From positions 124,001-188,000 of the forward strand of contig JAPXFQ010001297.1 of NCBI GenBank assembly GCA_028564705.1: a stretch of 64,000 nucleotides of DNA. The letters are read 5' to 3'. Source of the DNA: Apricaphanius iberus. Taxonomy: Eukaryota > Chordata > Actinopteri > Cyprinodontiformes > Aphaniidae. This document shows positions 12,455-23,465 of this stretch, in pieces (the stretch's first letter is position 1; each line of letters begins with the position of its first letter). Made by a program: the position numbers and the translations under genes. The notes below the pieces were generated by a model. The model saw only the letters and a program-made list of their open reading frames with translations, was not told the DNA's origin and searched no databases.

Positions 12455-12608
12455 CTTCTGTGGCAGGTGTCTGCACGGTGAGCGGCGCAGTGACGTAAAC
12501 CAGCTCCAGCTGCTTCTTTAGCAGCTTCCTCAGAGCTCCGGTCTTCTCCCGGAACGAGCGCCCGTTCTGACGGTAACCGTGGATGCACAGAACCCGGAGA
12601 GGAGCCAT
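12455..12608 (-). CDS. ovca2: Esterase OVCA2, exon 1 (start exon)
   Basis: This exon encodes residues 1-51 and the first base of codon 52. The start codon is ATG at 12606-12608, giving MAPLRVLCIHGYRQNG and then FREKTGALRKLL, the conserved FSH1 N-terminus with the CIHGYRQN oxyanion-hole-type loop. An upstream in-frame ATG would add about 28 residues not found in the family, so the shorter start is preferred. The exon ends in GAAG before the donor GTGTGT. Joined to 10840-11363 it gives one uninterrupted frame of 226 codons including the stop. The gene reads away from the probable rtn4rl1 exon at 51241. Confidence 0.92.
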
Positions 12609-12899
12609 GAAGTGAAGAGCCAACGAGTCAGAGTCTGCACACCTTATTGGATTCACTGATCGGCGGAGGGATATTAACCAAACGCTGACCAATTCTAGGT
12701 AGCAAGCGCAATGTCAGCTGATCAAGTTGATACACAAAATAATAAACAGCAAAGAAGTGGTCACTAACTTCTCTAAAATGAATAAGCTTAACTGTGGGCA
12801 AATTAACCTACAGGAAGAAAACGGGAAATGGTAACAAGTGCTTCCGTTTAGGATTTTCAGAGTAAAATATGTTTTACTTAATTTTGCAGTCAGTAGGCC
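12609..12899. promoter_or_regulatory. Upstream flank of ovca2
   Basis: This sequence lies immediately 5' of the ovca2 start on the minus strand. I see no TATA box and only a few CpGs near 12650-12665. A promoter must be here or overlap exon 1, but its elements are not evident. Confidence 0.35.
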
Positions 12900-12990
12900 T
12901 ATCCTGCCCTGTATTTGACTGGTGACTGGTCTAGGGTCTACCCCACCTCTCGCCCGATGACCCCCGGAGAAAGGCTGCAGCTACCCTTCA
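12900..12990 (+). mobile_element. Diverged copy of the SINE/RTE-like tail
   Basis: GACTGGTGACTGGTCTAGGG followed by CCACCTCTCGCCCGATGA aligns with the better-preserved copies at 13325 and 57722. The (GGAT)n tail is lost. Confidence 0.6.
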
Positions 12991-13324
12991 AGGATAGATA
13001 ATATAAACACACATTGACAATCTATTTTGATCGAAAAATTCGGAAATCATTTATAACTTATAAAAATGTATGTTAAACTTTAACAATGACTGCATGCAGC
13101 CTAAGAGGCGATCGGGCAACAATCAGTCTTTATTTAGACATGGAACCATTATGAAACCTGGGGATAAACCCATGTAGGGAACGTTTTTCAGCAAATTCCC
13201 TACCTATATGAAGCGACCAATAGGGGAATTAGCGATACTATTGTTGTAATCTGGGAATAAACAAAAACAGCAACTGTAAATGTCTCTGTAAGTAACATTA
13301 TCAAGGTATATCATATCTGAGAGG

Positions 13325-13449
13325 CTGTGATGGACTGGCGACCTGTCCAGGTTGTACCCCGCCTCTCGCCCGTTGACAGCTGGAGATAGGCACCAGCCCC
13401 CGCGACCCCTGGAAGACTAAAGCGGTTCAGAAAATGGATGGATGGATGG
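13325..13449 (+). mobile_element. SINE/RTE-like retroposon with (GGAT)n tail and 12-bp duplication
   Basis: It starts CTGTGATGGACTGGCGACCT and ends in AAAATGGATGGATGGATGG. ATATCTGAGAGG occurs directly on both sides (13313-13324 and 13450-13461), a perfect 12-bp target-site duplication. It is near-identical in layout to the copy at 57722-57847. It may be a short 3' end of an RTE-type LINE or a SINE sharing that end. Confidence 0.85.
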
Positions 13450-13540
13450 ATATCTGAGAGGTTGCTATTTTCTCATGTGTCAACGATGCATGCATTGTTA
13501 ATAAAGATCTGAAATATCAATTTAGGTATTACCCTTTATT

Positions 13541-14319
13541 GCAAGCCATTGAGCATTTATTCTAATATCTTGATATCAGGCAGAATTGTCATGAACATGC
13601 AAGCTATTTCTGTCCACTAGTTAACTAGTGCACCATGTTTCTGTGAACTTGTTAACTAGTGAGCAGTTCTGCCTTCACTAGTTTACATGTAAGTGTCACA
13701 CCGAAGCCACTAGTTTACTAGCTAAAGTTCCTTTGGCCAGCATGTTAACTTGTCTGCCACATGCAAATGTTTTAGGTGGGATTTTGTGAAATTCTGCACT
13801 GCGATTGGTTGAGATATTTTAGTTGGACATAGGGAGCCAATAGAAAGCCTCAATTTGAGGAATTCTTCGCCTAATTAGAATTCTGCGCCAATAGCTGACT
13901 AGTGTGAATTTAGGCTTGAACTAGTTTACTAGTATACATTTATGACCTCACTAGTTAACGTGCACATTTTTTGGCTGTCACTAGTTAACTATTGAAACAG
14001 AAAAACCTTCAACTTTACTAGTTGACTAGTAAAATATAAAGGTCTTTTAAATAGTTAACTAGTGCACATTCAAATGTGCACTAGTTAACTAGTGAACATG
14101 CTGAGCAATACTAGTTAACTAGTAAGATATGAAACATGAACTAGTTAACTAGATATAATTTGGGTCTAACTAGATAACTAGTGGACATTTTGGCTGTAAC
14201 TAGTTAACTAGTTCACACAAAAATGGCTCACTAGTTAGCTAGTGGACAGAAATGACTTGCATGTTCATGACATTTATGCTTGATATCAAGATATCAAAAT
14301 AAATGCTCAATCGGCTTGC
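13541..14319. mobile_element. Inverted-repeat element carrying a 30-bp-periodic palindrome array
   Basis: The outer 90 bp on each side are inverted copies (13541-13630 and 14229-14319), beginning GCAAGCC(G)ATTGAGCATT and containing TTGATATCA and GTCATGAACATGCAAG. No coding frame lies between them. The structure is that of a non-autonomous DNA transposon (MITE-like, 779 bp). I could not find a convincing target-site duplication, so the superfamily is open. The interior is described under the repeat at 13616-14243. Confidence 0.75.
13616..14243. repeat. 17-site array of the palindrome ACTAGTTAACTAGT, about 30-bp spacing
   Basis: Sites start at 13616, 13647, 13677, 13709, 13740, 13890, 13920, 13950, 13980, 14017, 14050, 14080, 14110, 14140, 14169, 14199 and 14230. 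Those at 13616, 14080, 14110 and 14199 are exact, and the rest differ at one to several bases. Intervals are 29-33 bp except one of 37, and one of 150 (5 x 30). Spacers are about 16 bp and mostly different, though a few share ACATTTTGGCTGT-like text. The first and last sites lie symmetrically inside the terminal repeats. Confidence 0.9.
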
Positions 14320-15440
14320 GACCTTCTCTAAAATATCTTATTAAAAGTCTGGGAACCGGCTGCTTTTACTTGTATTGAAACATGGAACCATCTTAAGCAT
14401 GAAGTTCTGTGTGTCTTGGCGATCACTAGGGGGGCATGAGATGGCAATTAGGAATAAACTTGTTTTGAACATGGTGTTAAAATAACCTGGGTCTTCTAAT
14501 GGTTGTTGCACAGTTACATAAGAAATTTTATTGTGTTTGGATACAAGGATTGGCTGCAAACAATATTATTACGTTATAATGCAGACAGATTGGGAAATAT
14601 GGATACACCCACAAACTTCTTCTTATTTTTCTTTTTGCAAGTTGTTAGATTCCTTTACTGTGGACAAGGACACTGGCATACTGTTTGGGGTGCCAGTTAA
14701 TGGAACCAGCAAAAAACAAAACATTTATGCAAAAGTTTGGGTCCATAAAATAACTACTAGAACTAAAACTAAACATTAATTTAATCTGTGAGAACATGTT
14801 TCTGCCATAAAATAATATATTTTAAGTTTTGGTACATATGTTGACAGGGGATGCCAATGACGTGCTGAATAGATCTACATTTTAATTCAAATAACAGAAA
14901 CAGAAATGTTTGTCATTGCTAAATTAATTGTGACCTTGAGCCCCCCCCCCCCCGTCTAATTTTTAAAATTTGTTTTTCAGCCTCTGTTGGCTTTCATGGT
15001 CTCCGATGATAAAATCTGTCCTCTTTGATGTTGATGGTGTTCCAGTAGTTGGAGTGGCCCTCTATATCTCCACTGACAATTAGATTTGTTAAATGTGTTT
15101 TGTTGCAGGGAAAGCACACGTGTTGCTTGCCGTGACGCACATGGTAATTAGGAAGAATGAAAAACACCCTCACTCTCTCACATAAACACACGAACCCTAG
15201 GAGACAAGGCTGCTGTTGTTCTTCTGCATCGCTGTTGCAGAAGAGCCATGTGCCAATCCCAGAGAAGAAAGTCCGGTGAAGGGAATAGGGGATCTTCCCT
15301 GGTTTCAACAAACTGATCCTCTATGTCTAATTTAGTTTAATCTGTTTAAGTTATGGCTGCCATTCCCCTCCAACCACAAATTTAGAGTCCTAATTCCTAA
15401 AATCATTCTTCGTAGACTATGTGAGACCTAGGTAACACTT
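14320..15440. other. Intergenic, with a C13 run and a dispersed-repeat-like block
   Basis: A run of 13 C is at 14941-14953. The block 15106-15285 shares an ordered set of short matches with 22441-22590 (ACAAGRCTGCTGTTG, then GCCATGTG). Nothing else is recognised. Confidence 0.4.
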
Positions 15441-15444
15441 AAAC

Positions 15445-16505
15445 ACTATATTTAAAATTTTTATTTAAAAAAAACACATTGAACATTCATTAAAATTCTT
15501 ACAGAATTGACAACATTACAACAACAAAGTTCAAAAGGAGTAGCTGAAGCAGAGAAGCTTATGTTCACCTACCCCTCATTCAGTATAATCAACAACTGTA
15601 CAATTCACAGTATTATACATTTAGAACAGTAATCGTATTTGTTAATGTACCTTTCGTGTGTATTTGTTGTTACTTTCATACGTTTTTTTTTAGTAGTACT
15701 AACCTGTCACTGTGTGTACATTTATTTGTACTTTTCCTTTGTATAACAACATACAGACAGAATAAAACCAAAGACTTACTCGTCACATTTCCTTGACATA
15801 TTTCTCAATAACAGTCATCTTATACTGCCTTTATATTTGTTGTACACTAGTAGCACTCTTTAAGTTCTCATCTAACCCATTCCAAACCTCACACGTCTTT
15901 GGGAGATATAGTGCTTCTTAAAGGTGGTACGGACATTCGCCACCTTGAAGTTAAGTGTTCCCCGATAATCATATCCTCACTCTCTATTAAGAAACAGTTT
16001 TTGAACATTGTTTAGCAGTTGGTTCTTCCTTGCGTTGTACAAGAAAAAAACATTGATTTTAGGTTTACTAGATCTTCACATTTTAAGAGTTCAGATTTTA
16101 TGAAAAGCATTAGTATGGTCCCTGAATCCAACATTATGTTGATGGCTTTCTTTGAAGTCTAAACACTGCTTTCAGAGGGCTACTGTAGGTATTACCCCAG
16201 ACTTCTGCACAGTAACTAATGTAAGGAAGAATAAGTGATCAGTAAAAGATGAGTAGAGCTTTGTGGTCCAAAAGGTATCCACATTTTCTCATAATTGCAA
16301 TATTCTTTGCCAATTTCTTTTGTATACTATGTGTATGGGGTCTCCAGCTATTATTGTGAGTGAGTATCATCCCGAGGAATCAATATTATTTTACTCTTAC
16401 CATTTCATTGTTGTCTATTGATTTCAATATCTTCAGTTCGCTTATCAATCAGCATCATTTTTGTTTTTGATATATTTAGAGATACTTCGTTTGAGCCAAA
16501 CCATC
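15445..16505 (-). mobile_element. Decayed non-LTR retrotransposon 3' half
   Basis: On the minus strand, near 16160-16270, the translation gives SLILPYISYCAEVWGNTY after an in-frame stop, a hallmark post-palm block of Jockey/CR1-group reverse transcriptases. Near 15950-16060 it gives NVQKLFLNREG and DYRGTLNFKVANVRTT, the C-terminal block. Several stops and frame shifts are present. The A-rich 3' end lies near 15445-15475. Confidence 0.7.
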
Positions 16506-16509
16506 TTGT

Positions 16510-17345
16510 GAGAACCTCACAAGAACCAAGAAAGTAGAGCACATCACCCCTGTTCTAAAGTCCTTACACTGGCTCCCTGTAGCTCAGATAATAAACTTCA
16601 AAGTGCTTTTATTAGTCTATAAATCACTGAATGGGTTAGCACCAGAGTACATTAGGGATCTGCTATCGCGATACAAACCTTCCAGATCCCTCAGGTCCTC
16701 TAGCTCTAGTTTACTGATTGTCCCTAGAACCAGAACCAAACCTGGGGAAGCAGCTTTCAGTTTCTATGCTCCTCACTTCTGGAACAAACTACCAGATTAC
16801 TGCAAAACTGCAAACACTTAACTATCTGAATTCTAAAATTAAAACATTCCTTTTTTCGATTTGCTTATGTGCAACTGATACAATGATTGCCAAAACTGTT
16901 ATAAAATGTTTTTATCCTAAATTGTTGTTTTTAATTAAATGCTACTGTTTGTTTCATAAACGTTCATTTATGTTTTCTCTCATTGATTTTATGTTTTAAT
17001 TTTCACATTTCTGATAAGGGCCACTGAAGAAAAAAATATATATTTCTGACTTTTTTCTCAGAATTCTGACTTTAATCTCAGAGTTCGGACTGACTATTAT
17101 TTATTGCTGAATCTGCAAGGGTCTGTTGCATTTAATTTCACCATTCTTCTGTTTGAAGGATCTCGAGTTCCATAAATCAGTGGTTGTGTTATGCTAGAAA
17201 AAAAGTCATATTTCTGAGAAAAAAAGTCAGAATTCTGAGATTAAAAACAGAAATATATATATTTTTCTTCAGTGGCCCTAATCCTCTTCTGTAGCCTTGT
17301 ATTGAAAGTGTGCCATACAAATGCAATTGCATTGCTTTGTTTTTA
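16510..17345 (+). mobile_element. L2-type LINE 3' end, split by a MITE
   Basis: The plus strand encodes KVLLLVYKSLNGLAPEYI, LLSRYKPSRSLRSS, AAFSFYAPHFWNKLP: the standard C-terminus of fish L2 reverse transcriptase. The 3' UTR runs to 17017, is interrupted by 17018-17278, and resumes with CCTTGTATTGAAAGTGTGCC, the usual L2 end. It is 5'-truncated and lies tail-on to the oppositely oriented LINE at 15445-16505. Confidence 0.85.
17018..17278. mobile_element. Palindromic MITE, PIF/Harbinger-like (TAA duplication)
   Basis: It has inverted ends of about 60 bp: GGGCCACTGAAGAAAAA at the left, with CTTCAGTGGCCC at the right. Direct TAA occurs at 17015-17017 and 17279-17281. A 3-bp TWA duplication with GGGCC-type ends fits PIF/Harbinger, inferred from structure only. 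TTTCTGAGAAAAAAAGTCAG motifs are repeated within the arms. Confidence 0.8.
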
Positions 17346-19589
17346 ATAAACCAGTCTTGACGTTTTTCTGATTCTGTTGTCATCCCAGTCACAAGTAGCT
17401 GTAGATCTTTACCTGAGCATGATATTCTGGTGTCATCAGAAAATAAGATGTTGTTGAATTTTGATGATACATTACATAGGTAATTTATGTATAGAAGAAA
17501 GTATTTACATGGGTATAAAAACAAAGTCAAAATCAAACTAAATCTTATCTGGAATCTGTGATGCGGCATGAAAATAGTTTCTAACACTTGGCCTTCAGTC
17601 TGACTGAGCTTGAGCTACTTTGCAATGAACAATGTCCAAAATGTTGTCTACTTGGTCAATCCTATAGAGACACAGCCCAAGACTTGTTGATAGGCAGCGC
17701 AGTAAATCAAATAATTTGTATTTTTTATATGCATTCACTTTGAACCATTTTAGTCTAAAGAATGTAATTCGATTTTCATTTATATTTTGTCTCAATGTCT
17801 GTGAATTCATAAATATCTCAAGATACCACTTTACACAAAAAGTGCATAATAAGAACTGATCATTCATAACACCGTGGCAACTGCGAGACTAAGCCTGCTC
17901 ATCTCATTGCTAAATAGTTCTCTGGAGAGAAAACAGTTTTCTTGGATCCACATTCATTGGATTGTTTCCACCAAGCCAAGCAATTTTTGTTGGGCCAATC
18001 AAATGTCTTAATTAGAAACAAAATATTCATCCAATATTTACTGGGTACAATTTTGCTCATCTATACCACGCTGCAAATTTACCACAAAAAGGGCAGTTCC
18101 AATGACCCAGAGCTGCCCACAAGGGGGCAGTGGTGTATCTTTGATTAAAGCATCATGCTAAGCCAGGAAACCGAATGTCATACAGCACAAACCCTCAGCT
18201 GGTATATTTGTAGAAAAATTATCAAAAGTTGTGTCAAGGATAGATATAGATGGATTATAGATTATACATGGAAATCATCGTAAATTAAACAAAATGAGTG
18301 AGTCTTAGAGCAGATCCAACCAAGAGACAACAGAGAAAGTGCTTCTGGAATGAAAATTTACGGCGCAAATCATGTTCTGGTAGGTCAAATTAACCTCCAG
18401 TTTAAGTCCTCCAGCTGATGAACTGTCCCTGAGTCATCTGCAGCAAGTTTATTAGAGACACTGTCATCCTGCGGTGTGATTCCTCAAGTCGGAGGACACT
18501 TAAAGGAGGACAAGGAAAGTATGACAAATGTCCTGTCACTCACTGGGACTGGAAATGTAGGGCATGGAAAATAAAGATGGATAATAGAATTGGGGGGGGG
18601 GGGGGTCTCTGTGACTATTCAGTGTGTTTATAGTCAATTGTAACCTTCCATTCAGGGAGACACCACTGTTCTTATCAAGACAAGCTTATAGGGCAAAAAC
18701 ACTGTGATAAGAAGCCGTTTTGTTGCTGTACTGTTGACAGCTGACAGATGCTATCACGGGGTTGGACACAGGTGACAGATGAGGCTGCAGAAGTTGCAGA
18801 CCTTTTTTATTCTCATGGTCGGAAACGTCAGCTCCTCCATATTTGACACTATTATTCTTTAGTTGAGTATCGGGTCAGACAACTTCCTGATTCTGCAGAT
18901 TCACACATTCACTGGACAAAAATACATTTCTTCCATCATTTGGAATATTCAATAACTGTAACTGTGAAGAAATAGCTGCAGAATCTTGTTGGCAGGAACC
19001 TTATTGTCTATTCTTTTTAAAATGATGAAAACATAGAGTTTTAATTATTATGGATGCTTTACTTATATGCACTAAACTCAAAAATGTGTTGAGAAATTCC
19101 TATTTTAGGTTAATCAGAAAGCATATTTTCGTAAAATCTGTTAGAAGCTGATTAATTTGCACAAACATCCAGTGAAATGTCTTGAGTACGGATAGGCTCA
19201 GATAATGTTCCTACCAGACAGTGCTTGGGTTTACCCTCTGACCATTTCCTCTTACCAGCCAGCAAATCTAAAAACTAGTAGTTATTTTGAAAAGAGGCTT
19301 CAGGCTGACTCATGCAGAAGTGACTCTTCATGAACCCAGCTGTTGGTGTTTGTGGACACTTCACTAACAAGAGGTCTAGGTATAAAAAAACCTTTCTATC
19401 AGTCTTGTGCATGTAAAAAAAACGGTTTAAGCATGCATTTTAACAAGTTTTTCTGCTTGATTCATATAGTAATAGTATATAATAATTATATTCAAGTGTG
19501 CTCAATAAGCCAAAAACCATGGTAATCAGTCTCTCTAAGTTTTCCTTAGATGCAAGTGCATGCATGGTCCTGTGTTTCTCTATCTTGCC
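17346..19589. other. Intergenic, no gene recognised
   Basis: Unassigned sequence with a run of 14 G at 18592-18605. No long open frame with a recognisable domain. Confidence 0.45.
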
Positions 19590-19718
19590 CTGTGATAGAA
19601 TGGTGAGCTGTCCAGGATGTACCCTTCCTTTTGCCCAGTGACAGGTGGAGATAGCAGTGCACCAACCCCCCCAGCAAGTCTGTAAAGATAAGCAGGATAA
19701 GGAAATGGATGGATGGAT
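19590..19718 (+). mobile_element. Diverged SINE/RTE-like tail with (GGAT)n
   Basis: GTGAGCTGTCCAGGATGTAC, GACAGGTGGAGATAG and a terminal AAATGGATGGATGGATG align in order with the copies at 13325 and 57722. It is more decayed. Confidence 0.7.
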
Positions 19719-20024
19719 GTAGTTGTAACTTTTTCAAACTTTGGTGTACCTTGATATTTGCAACCAGCCCAAGACTAATAAAATATGATATTGAACAACT
19801 GGTAAAATGAAAAGAACAGTAAGCCACAACAATTTAGGGCATTTTGTTTTTACCAATTGGATTTGATAATACATTCAGTTAAAAAAAAACAATACTTTTT
19901 TCTATATAACAATGAGTTACATACATACCAAAGATCTAGTCTTGCAAAAAGTTGTCTCAGCTAAAGATTTTTACACCCTCCCCAACCCACACAATTTCTT
20001 AACTATTGTTGTTCCCAAACCTAC

Positions 20025-20528
20025 TTAAAGGCACAATGTGTAATTTTCGGCCAGTAGGGGGCAGTGCATACCTAAATTATCACAAGCATGCGGTATCTGT
20101 GTCTTCGAGTAAGAAACTCAACAACGGAGGTCCAACTATTGCTGTTTTCAGACGCTCAATTCCCTGAGAATTATCTATTTCCTACAACATGACGAGCACA
20201 TCAGTCTCTCTGTCATCGCTTGAAACTAGCGAAGAGGTAAAAATGTATTTATGGCAAAACATTTTGCATTTTGAGGGGACATCAATGTTTTAATAGCTGG
20301 CGTGTTCCTAGTGCTTTGTCAGTCTTGTAGAAGTAAAGACGTCATCTAATATGGCTTTCCCCAAAAAAGAGGACCTGCGCCTATGTATTTTAAAACTGAT
20401 TTTTAAAGTCATATTTTACAATATCGACAATATTTTGCAATTAATGTGCTTTACGTAATTATTATTACATAATATTTTAATGCCTATTTTCAAAGATGTA
20501 CTTAAAAAACTACACGCTGTCACTTTAA
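20025..20528. mobile_element. MITE with TTAA at both ends (Kolobok/PiggyBac-like)
   Basis: The left end reads TTAAAGGCACAATGTGTAAT and the right end, on the minus strand, TTAAAGTGACAGCGTGTAG: an imperfect terminal inverted repeat of about 20 bp with TTAA at each border (20025-20028 and 20525-20528). No coding frame inside. Superfamily is inferred from the TTAA alone. Confidence 0.6.
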
Positions 20529-21784
20529 AAATACTTTTCAGTCCTCTGTTTTTATGTCTGCAATTACAGATATGAGCTTTATGTTTCAGTCTTTATGATG
20601 TCGAAGCGGAAGATACTTTTCTTTCAAGGATAACACCCTCTGCTCCTGGTCGGGTTAAAAAAAAAACTCACCATGATTCAGCTGTGTGGTCCATCCACAG
20701 CTGCAGAGCTGAAAGATCTTACATAAGTAAAATGCCATCTTCGTTCACTCATATGTTCCCCGAAAATGTCAATGTGATCACATTGAGAGAAAAAAAATGA
20801 ATAACATTTTCACCTTCACCAGTGCTAACACCACCAGTCCCTTCTACTGAAAACCTATTCTCTAACTTATATGTTTGCAGCAGCATTGTGACGTGTGTAA
20901 AGTGTCCATGACGTTTGAAGTGTAGAACCCACTGAGTTATAATCACTATGACTTCTGCAAAGCCTGCATGTGTATTGACGCCTACAGTATATCGATCTTC
21001 TTTATCATGCTGACTGATTGAGAAGCAGCGCAATAAGGAAAACTTTCTCTGAAATAGGAAAAGTTCGGCTATTTGCTGTTTTGTTTTTTTGGTAAGGAGA
21101 AAGCTTAATAGGGTGCTTTAAAATCAGCCACAAAACATGGTTTCAAGGAGGCTATTTCAAGCAAACCTGAGATATTTAAAATGCAAGTCATGTAGGAACA
21201 AAATCATGAACATTTAGCATATTGCAACTGAATCAACAAATATTTTTTAAAATGGGAAAGAGTCTGGATCTCATATTTAGAAAATACTGAAATGACAGCA
21301 TGCCTATTGCGCTTTACCTGCTAACATTAACTGTTTGTGGGTGAAAAGGGAGTTGAAAGAAAAGAAGTGAGCAGCTGCAACAGAAAAAAAAAGAAAAGAG
21401 GAAAAATCTAATTATACCTGACATAAACTGGTCACTCGGTGTCTCCCATGCAGCAGTGTGAGATGGTTATATAAGGAGAGACCAAACATCTTCACTGAAT
21501 TGGATAGAATGAGGCATTGCAACTTAAATCTCTGTAAAGAATGAAGCAAAGAAAACATCACTGGAAAATTATTTTATGTAGATGTTCTATAATTAGGTAC
21601 CTTACTGTCACTGAAAACCACAAGGGGTTCTCTATAACCAGGGGGCTGCACAACTCATGAATTATTGTTATTTGGTCATTGCTTTGCTACCTTAATTCTT
21701 GTTTATAAACTAGTTCAAACTTAGTCAGGTAAGATGAGGAACATTGTGGTCATAAATTATTGTCATGTGGATTTGGATTACTTT
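20529..21784. other. Intergenic, no feature recognised
   Basis: AT-rich, with no gene or repeat that I can name. Confidence 0.4.
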
Positions 21785-21935
21785 GATTTCACTTCACATA
21801 AATGTATTCCTTTGTGTTGCTATCAGCTAAACCTTTCAATGTCACACAGGGAACAATGTGGTTGTACCATGACAAAATGGGAAAAAGTTTACAGGATCTG
21901 AATACTTTTTCAAAGCACTGCAATATGTGTGACAC
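21785..21935. mobile_element. Solo terminal fragment of a Tc1-like transposon
   Basis: GACAAAATGGGAAAAAGTTT followed by GAATACTTTTTCAAAGCACT is the terminal sequence of the Tc1-like family also seen at 6880-7262. TTTGTGTTGCTATCA upstream is its subterminal part. No transposase remains. Confidence 0.65.
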
Positions 21936-22440
21936 AAATGAGATAATCGGTGAACAATGAAAATTCAGCACACACACAGGTATCTACATTAGTTTTGTGG
22001 GTTGAAAAAAAGTTGAAACACTGGCATGAGGAGGCTTTAGAAAATCATTCATCATGCGACATCTCTGTGTCACTTCAAATATTAGACTGGTTCCTTTGCT
22101 ACAGGCTTCAGACGGTCAGAACAGACAGTTCTGGCTCATAAGTATAAAGAAAGAGATCACCAGGCAGACATGTGTCTCCTGCAGACATCCAGAGCCTTAT
22201 GAGGGCTTACACAGGTTAGTGATCAGCCAGCTGGGACCTGGTACCAAGGTGACACATGCTGCTTTATACACGTGGTTTCTGAAACTGCTTCAAGGCAAGA
22301 CTGCTCCGAAACGAGCAATCGTTTTTTTAGTATCCTTTTACCCGCTTATTAACATATTCCCTCCTATTTTTACGGCTTTTATATAGCTGTCACGTTCCGA
22401 CTCTGCTGTTAGTTAGACACACTAAAGATCTTCTGTTGCC

Positions 22441-22590
22441 TTGAGAGCAGAAACACAAGAACTCTTGAGTCATGATGCACATGCCAATTAGAGGGAGTTT
22501 AAAAAACCCACCCAGGGGACAAGACTGCTGTTGATGTTCTCCTGCACTGATGAGAAGCCATGTGTCTCTCCCCAAGGAGAAAGGAAGAGT
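22441..22590 (+). repeat. Dispersed repeat shared with 15106-15285
   Basis: GACAAGACTGCTGTTGATGT, CTCCTGCACTGATGAGAAG and GCCATGTGTCTC correspond in order to the block at 15190-15260. The family is unknown to me. Confidence 0.4.
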
Positions 22591-23340
22591 AAAAAAATAA
22601 TAAGAGGAGAGATAAAAGCCAAAGCTGGGGAGTTCCTATGCTCAGGTGTAATGTGGCCTTTTGGTGTCACAATGATTTATGAGGAACAGAAATATTATAA
22701 TATTGAGGCTGCAAATCAGAGAAACAGGGAACAACGGGAAGGCTGGTAAGAAGGTTATAACTGTGTGTGAGCATCATGTTTGTGTGTGTCTGAGACATAC
22801 CGGTCAGACAGAAGGGTGAAACACACAAAAAGCAACACCGATAACTCGAACACAACTATAGGTAGACACAAACCTTGTAAAAAATGCATTATGTTTCTGA
22901 TCTACAGCAGTTACCACCTCTGTAAGCAATTTTGTGTGCTTGTCTATGCTTATTACTCTCCCACATTTATAAAAACTAGATTGTCTTAATGCATACAATG
23001 TATGCAGTGTTTCTCATAATGTAAAGGTAGAGATCTCGCTAATGGATTTTTGCAGCAATGACTCAACGCAGAGCTCTCTTGTGTTTGAGCTGAAGTCTCT
23101 TTATATTCTAGACGTAAAGCAGAGAAGAAAACTATGCTGGGATACAAAAATAAATAAATACATTTTAGACTGTTATGCTGTTGAATAGAATTTCTAAAAT
23201 TGCATTTTAATTACAGTTTTCTTACATAAAAGAAACAGCAGCGGTACAAATTCCAAGCAAAAACACTGTTATGTTATTAAAACCAAGAGAAAAACATCTT
23301 AATATCTGTTAATTTATTTTACATTTATCTTATAAAATAC

Positions 23341-23465
23341 AGTAAGCCTGTGAATATTCTCATTCATCCAGGTCATGGTTATCGCAAGGAAATTTCAATC
23401 AAACGCAACTGGACTTGGACAAATTACCAAGTCCAGTTGCGTTTGATTGAAATTTCCTTGAGATA
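23341..23465. mobile_element. 125-bp fold-back insertion made of Penelope-like element ends
   Basis: Perfect 34-bp arms (23385-23418 and 23427-23460) start CAAGGAAATTTCAATCAAAC and are separated by 8 bp (ACAAATTA). The arm plus the spacer equals the 3' end of the PLE at 49778. The part before the arms reads GAATATTCTCATTCATCCAG, a tag I associate with the other end of this family. The 12-bp CTTATAAAATAC occurs on both sides (23329-23340 and 23466-23477), so it arrived as one unit. Confidence 0.8.

Noticed and set aside
13616..14243. CRISPR array
   Set aside because: Repeats of 14 bp with about 16-bp spacers look CRISPR-like, but the repeat is a full palindrome and too short, there are no cas genes, and the setting is a fish genome with inverted ends bracketing the array.
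23160..23190. miR-132/miR-212 gene (expected near OVCA2 in mammals)
   Set aside because: TAGACTGTTA occurs at 23167, but the rest of the mature sequence and a hairpin are missing. I found no other match in the window.
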